Source: Terriglobia bacterium | GTDB taxonomy: Bacteria > Acidobacteriota > Terriglobia > UBA7540 | Direction of reading: 5' to 3' | NCBI GenBank assembly: GCA_035712365.1 | Contig: DASTAW010000014.1 | Coordinates: 1 to 47,822 of the forward strand | Length of the DNA stretch: 47,822 bases | Shown: piece by piece, positions 44,912 to 47,822 of the stretch | How positions within the stretch are numbered: position 1 is the first letter of the stretch | Layout: every line of letters begins with the position of its first letter | Notes under the pieces: model-generated | What the model was told of the DNA's origin: nothing | The model's input: the letters and a program-made list of their open reading frames with translations, nothing else | The model's database searches: none | Made by a program: the position numbers and the translations under genes

Positions 44912-45508
44912 TAAGGTGAGGCAGGTTTCTCATCTTTCCGGCCCATCACTCATCACTTACCATTCTTCACAGCTTTTTGACCGGCTGAGGGATCTTTTCA
45001 CGCCTTTCCACTAATCACCAACCACTATCCACTATCCGCTGCTTCTTCGCTTGCATCTGTGCCACCTCCGGGTGTATATAGGCGTGTCGCGACCGCTCGC
45101 CGTGGCTCCAGGATGGCCGGGCTTCAATCTTCATTGCCGCCGGCTCTTTGTTCTGGAATCTTAAATCTTGAATTTGAAATCCCACGGAGGGTGGCCGCGC
45201 ATCGCGATCGGGGAGAGGTGTTTTCAGGAGGGCCGTGCTTCAGCTCGACCATAACGCGCTGTGCCGCAAATTTAGCCAGCTCTCTCCGAACGGAGAGGGT
45301 GTCGCGCAGAGCCGCGACGGGTGATCGAGCATTTTCGTAGCGGCGACTTTACGTCGCCATCGTGGCAGGCTAAACCCGCCGCTACAAGGCGACAAGTGCT
45401 CACGCCTCTGCCCGCCCTCGAAGCCAAGGCAGGAATGAAAGACGAGTATCAGAGCAAGAGTAAGTGATTGATCGCCGCGCTGGCTGGGCCGGATGAGGAG
45501 GTGCAGGT
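44912..45508. other. Gene-free stretch with repeat remnants
   Basis: About 600 bases without a credible gene. They contain GTAGCGGCGAC...CCCGCCGCTAC (45337-45385), a second copy of the repeat at 39220, and near 45271-45325 a fragment like the GGAGAGGG repeats found at 46.9-47.2 kb. Runs of ATCACTAACCACT-type sequence at 44946-45035 are low in complexity. Confidence 0.5.
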
Positions 45509-46006
45509 TTGGAAATCCTCGGTGTCATATTTTTGGCCATTCTGCTTTTGTGGATTTATTCAAAGGTGAGAGGCGCGCGCCCGGCCCCCTCCGTTCAAGG
45601 TGGTTATTCCTCCACGAAGGTCGCTCTGGGCGAAATCCTACCGCCGGAGCTGGCCCAGCTCGAAATGGAGGATCACTATATTGTCAGGGTCGCGGGCGTT
45701 TCTCACCAAAATGACGATGGGACCAGCCGCCAAGAAATACTCGCACGGTGCAAGGTTCCCGAGCTCCTCGAATTACGGAGACAGCCAAACCATCGTCATG
45801 ACAAGAATGCGGTTCAGGTTCTAAGACAGAACGGCGAAATGCTGGGATTTATTCCGAGAGATGAAGCGGCCATCATGGCGCCGGAGTTGGACAAAGGCAG
45901 ACGATACGTCGCTTTGTTGACAGCCCTAGACGGAGGGAGCGGCCAGAAGCGATTTCGAGGCGCGGGGGTGTTGATCGTCAAGATCAAGGAGGACGCCAGC
46001 GCGTAG
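45509..46006 (+). CDS. Membrane-anchored HIRAN-domain protein
   Basis: The 165-residue protein starts at TTG 45509, seven bases after AGGAGG. Residues 2-20 are one membrane helix (ILGVIFLAILLLWIYSKV). Residues about 55-160 are a HIRAN domain: HYIVRVAGVSHQ, EILARCKVPELLELRRQPNHRHDKNAVQVL, GEMLGFIPRDEA and a final strand region. HIRAN domains bind DNA ends or single-stranded DNA in helicases such as HLTF, and in bacteria also occur alone. Attachment to a membrane helix is uncommon. Its neighbours are repeats and an unknown membrane protein, so no pathway can be given. Confidence 0.8.
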   Translation: MEILGVIFLAILLLWIYSKVRGARPAPSVQGGYSSTKVALGEILPPELAQLEMEDHYIVRVAGVSHQNDDGTSRQEILARCKVPELLELRRQPNHRHDKNAVQVLRQNGEMLGFIPRDEAAIMAPELDKGRRYVALLTALDGGSGQKRFRGAGVLIVKIKEDASA

Positions 46007-46272
46007 GCGTACGGCAGAGACAGCACAAGGTGAGTGCCTGCGCCACCCGCGGGATTGGTACCGCAGGCCGCAGAGTTAGAGAACAACTCTGCGCTACCAA
46101 AGCCTACGGAAATCGTATAGCCTAAAAAGCAGCCTCTGCGCCAGCCCCGGCACCACAACCGCTTGGTAGTCGCCAACTTCCACAGTCAAGAGGGGCCGAC
46201 GGATATGGAGCTCAAAAGCGTGTCTCTCGCTTCGCGAGATCGCAGAAGCGACAATGCGACCATCCGTGACGC
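46007..46272. other. Short intergenic region without a gene
   Basis: No gene is seen. CTCTCGCTTCGCGAGATC near 46222 is a small hairpin resembling one near 16767 (CTCCCGCTTCGCGGGATC), so both may be remnants of one repeat family. Confidence 0.35.
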
Positions 46273-46788
46273 GTGACGCTATACAAATCTGAACTCAGAC
46301 TAGATGGGGGCCCATTCATGCCACCGGTAGAACCTACGTCACGCCCACCAATTGTCCCACCGGAATTGATTGATTTTCAAAAGACGATGTATGACAAGGC
46401 GACGACGTACACGAAAGTCATAATGGGCCTGGGATACGGTGGCTTTTTCGCCGCGTGGTCGGGCACAAAGGGTTACCTTTCACCTAAATTGCTTGTGGGT
46501 TCAGCGCTGCTAGTGACGTTCTCGCTGGTCCTGTTTGTCCTGTACGAAATCTGCGAAACCATGATCTCATCCTACCTTTCGGTAGACTTTGCGAACACCT
46601 TGAGCAAGCCTGGCATAAACGTGTCCGCAGCCTTATTGGCACATAAGGACAAGATGTCAAGGTCGGTAAGGCCGTTGCTGTCATTATGGAAAGTCACTTT
46701 TCCGCTGAGCGCGTTAACCGGTCTGTCAGGTGCCGGGATTCTGATCTATGCATTTGTTGCCAGCCTAGTCCGTATGTGGGCGGCGTAG
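46273..46788 (+). CDS. Unknown small membrane protein
   Basis: Translation may start at GTG 46273 (171 residues) or ATG 46318 (156 residues); neither has a clear ribosome site. Three hydrophobic segments are visible: VIMGLGYGGFFAAWSG, LLVGSALLVTFSLVLFVLYEI and, at the end, LTGLSGAGILIYAFVASLV. The loop after the second is soluble (SVDFANTLSKPGINVSAALLAHKDK). I recognise no family. Confidence 0.6.
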   Translation: MTLYKSELRLDGGPFMPPVEPTSRPPIVPPELIDFQKTMYDKATTYTKVIMGLGYGGFFAAWSGTKGYLSPKLLVGSALLVTFSLVLFVLYEICETMISSYLSVDFANTLSKPGINVSAALLAHKDKMSRSVRPLLSLWKVTFPLSALTGLSGAGILIYAFVASLVRMWAA

Positions 46789-46863
46789 GGGCTAGCCAAA
46801 GCACCGGGTTAGCTCAGTGGGCTTTTTGCGCGCGGGGATTTGCGAGCCAACAGATGAAGAAAA

Positions 46864-47190
46864 CACCCCTCACCTGCCGTCGTACCTCCGGCACCCTCTC
46901 CCCTTGGAGAGGGCCTTAATTTCTACGAGGGAGTCGTACCTCCGCCACCCTCTCCCCGGGGTAGAGGGCTTTCATTTTTTGGAGGGAGTGACCCCTCACC
47001 CGTCACGCCAGGTCGTGACACCCTCTCCCCAGGGTAGAGGGCCTTGTTTCTTTTGGGCGGGTCGCTTTTCCGAGTCGCTGCGGTTACAATGCCGGCGTCA
47101 GCCAATGGATATTTGAAGGCTGAGCCCTCTCCGAGGGGAGAGGGTGCCCCGTCCCGCCTTGCGGGACCGGGGCGGGTGAGGGGTCATTTC
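46864..47190. repeat. Cluster of CCCCTCACC...CCCTCTCCC dispersed repeats
   Basis: At least four related units occur: CACCCTCTCCCCTTGGAGAGGG, CACCCTCTCCCCGGGGTAGAGGG, CACCCTCTCCCCAGGGTAGAGGG-like, and a reverse one, CCCTCTCCGAGGGGAGAGGG. Each can fold into a short hairpin. Another copy follows the DUF559 gene at 47563-47611. The region codes for nothing recognisable. Confidence 0.65.
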
Positions 47191-47194
47191 AACC

Positions 47195-47563
47195 GTGCGA
47201 ATCAGCACCCAGCGCGTTCGCGAATTGCGGCACGCGCAGACAGAAGCCGAAAGGCACGCCTGGCATCTGCTGCGTGACCGGCGGCTGGGCCTGAAATTCA
47301 GGCGGCAGCATCCCATCGAGAATTACGTTGTCGATTTTTACTGCTGCGAACTCCGCGTGGCCGTGGAACTCGACGGAGGCGTCCACTCGCAGCCCAGCCG
47401 GATGAGAAAGGACGCGGCGAAGGATGCGTACCTTGGAAAGCTTGGTGTGCGCGTGCTCCGGCTGCCGAATGGGTTGGTGACCGAGGACCCGGAAAGATTT
47501 GTCCGTAAAGTGCGCGAAGCGGCGGCAGAGAGGGTGCGGGATAAAGACCGCCGAAGTAAGTGA
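47195..47563 (+). CDS. DUF559 protein (very-short-patch-repair-like PD-(D/E)XK endonuclease fold)
   Basis: The 122-residue product starts at GTG 47195. It has the family landmarks: RELRHAQTEAERHAWHLLRDRRLG, KFRRQHPIENYVVDFYC (with the catalytic-type Asp), LRVAVELDGGVH (Glu-x-Asp-Gly-Gly-x-His) and LGVRVLRLPN. Relatives resemble Vsr endonucleases and often lie alone among repeats; the cellular role is not settled. It is flanked on both sides by copies of the CCCTCTCCC repeat, which could mean that it moves or spreads with them; this is inference. Confidence 0.85.
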   Translation: MRISTQRVRELRHAQTEAERHAWHLLRDRRLGLKFRRQHPIENYVVDFYCCELRVAVELDGGVHSQPSRMRKDAAKDAYLGKLGVRVLRLPNGLVTEDPERFVRKVREAAAERVRDKDRRSK

Positions 47564-47702
47564 CCCCTCACCCGCCGTCGTAGCTCCGGCACCCTTTCCC
47601 CAAGGGAGAGGGCATTGCATTTTGGGGGGAACGGGTAGATTCTCTCTTGAATTTCAAGGGTATTTTTTCTTTTGAAGGTGAAGGAATCTTTTCTTTTTTG
47701 CA

Positions 47703-47822
47703 TTAGGCGGCGGCCTCTGCTGTGGAAATTTGCGCTGCGGGGAGCGGGTACAGCTTGTGGCCGTCGAAGGCGGCTTGGTGTTTGAACATGCCGAAGATGG
47801 CGTGAAGCAGTTTACGCATAAC
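47703..47822 (-). CDS. C-terminal end of an IS110/IS116/IS902-type transposase (partial)
   Basis: Reading leftward from the right edge, 39 residues are open to TAA at 47705-47703: VMRKLLHAIFGMFKHQAAFDG, then HKLYPLPAAQIS. This resembles the conserved end of IS110-family DEDD transposases, whose last helix reads MRKLLHxIxxxxKxxxPF. The rest lies beyond the window. Between this gene and the DUF559 gene, 47612-47702 is T-rich with no recognised element. Confidence 0.65.
   Translation of the reverse strand, partial: VMRKLLHAIFGMFKHQAAFDGHKLYPLPAAQISTAEAAA

Noticed and set aside
46803-46855. GGGTTAGCTCAGTGGGC resembling a tRNA D-arm
   Set aside because: No acceptor stem, anticodon arm or TTC arm could be placed around it.

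Overview
The window looks like a chromosomal segment of a GC-rich, soil-type Gram-negative bacterium, most likely an uncultured Acidobacteriota. This is inferred from the gene repertoire, not from a marker gene: very long SBBP/choice-of-anchor-D surface proteins, PQQ dehydrogenases fused to c-type cytochromes, several Tat-exported sugar-type enzymes, GtrA/GT39/YfhO glycosylation proteins and many dispersed palindromic repeats. There is no rRNA, tRNA or CRISPR array.

Layout. 0-9 kb: the tail of an unknown gene, an anaerobic sulfatase-maturase-like radical SAM protein, then an envelope glycosylation group (GT2-GtrA fusion, two tandem paralogous GT39 proteins, and a convergent YfhO-like protein). 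9.1-12.0 kb: a visibly A/T-richer accessory island. It holds four small co-directional genes that all carry versions of one roughly 55-residue putative winged-helix domain. A near-consensus promoter with a 12-bp palindrome at the start site drives them. Divergently from it lie two gap-free 258-bp copies of what looks like a structured non-coding RNA. This is the best candidate in the window for an undescribed system. 12.2-15.1 kb: two leaderless HtrA-like proteases with a LuxR-type regulator (a perfect hairpin covers the first ribosome site), then a convergent hicB/hicA pair.

15.4-23.4 kb, minus strand: five genes whose products all appear exported. They are a diheme PQQ dehydrogenase, a Tat TIM-barrel sugar isomerase/epimerase, a Tat enolase-superfamily enzyme, a ceramidase-like hydrolase and a Tat DegT-type aminotransferase. 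Together they read as a periplasmic pathway for a sugar-like or amino-sugar/sphingolipid-like substrate, which is an inference. 24-32.6 kb: a small beta-rich envelope protein and two giant SBBP proteins that share an unusual C-terminal tail. 32.8-44 kb: cobalamin-dependent methionine synthase, a GH18-fold lipoprotein, a two-domain alpha/beta hydrolase and a PQQ dehydrogenase fused to a pentaheme cytochrome.

44-47.8 kb is repeat-rich. It contains a RAYT (REP-associated transposase) gene interrupted by a stop codon and flanked by its probable REP hairpins, a membrane-anchored HIRAN protein, an unknown membrane protein, a DUF559 endonuclease-like gene amid C-rich repeats, and the end of an IS110-type transposase. 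Several repeat families (palindromic GGAATGAC-type elements, GTAGCGGCGGG elements, CCCTCTCCC elements) occupy most intergenic gaps.
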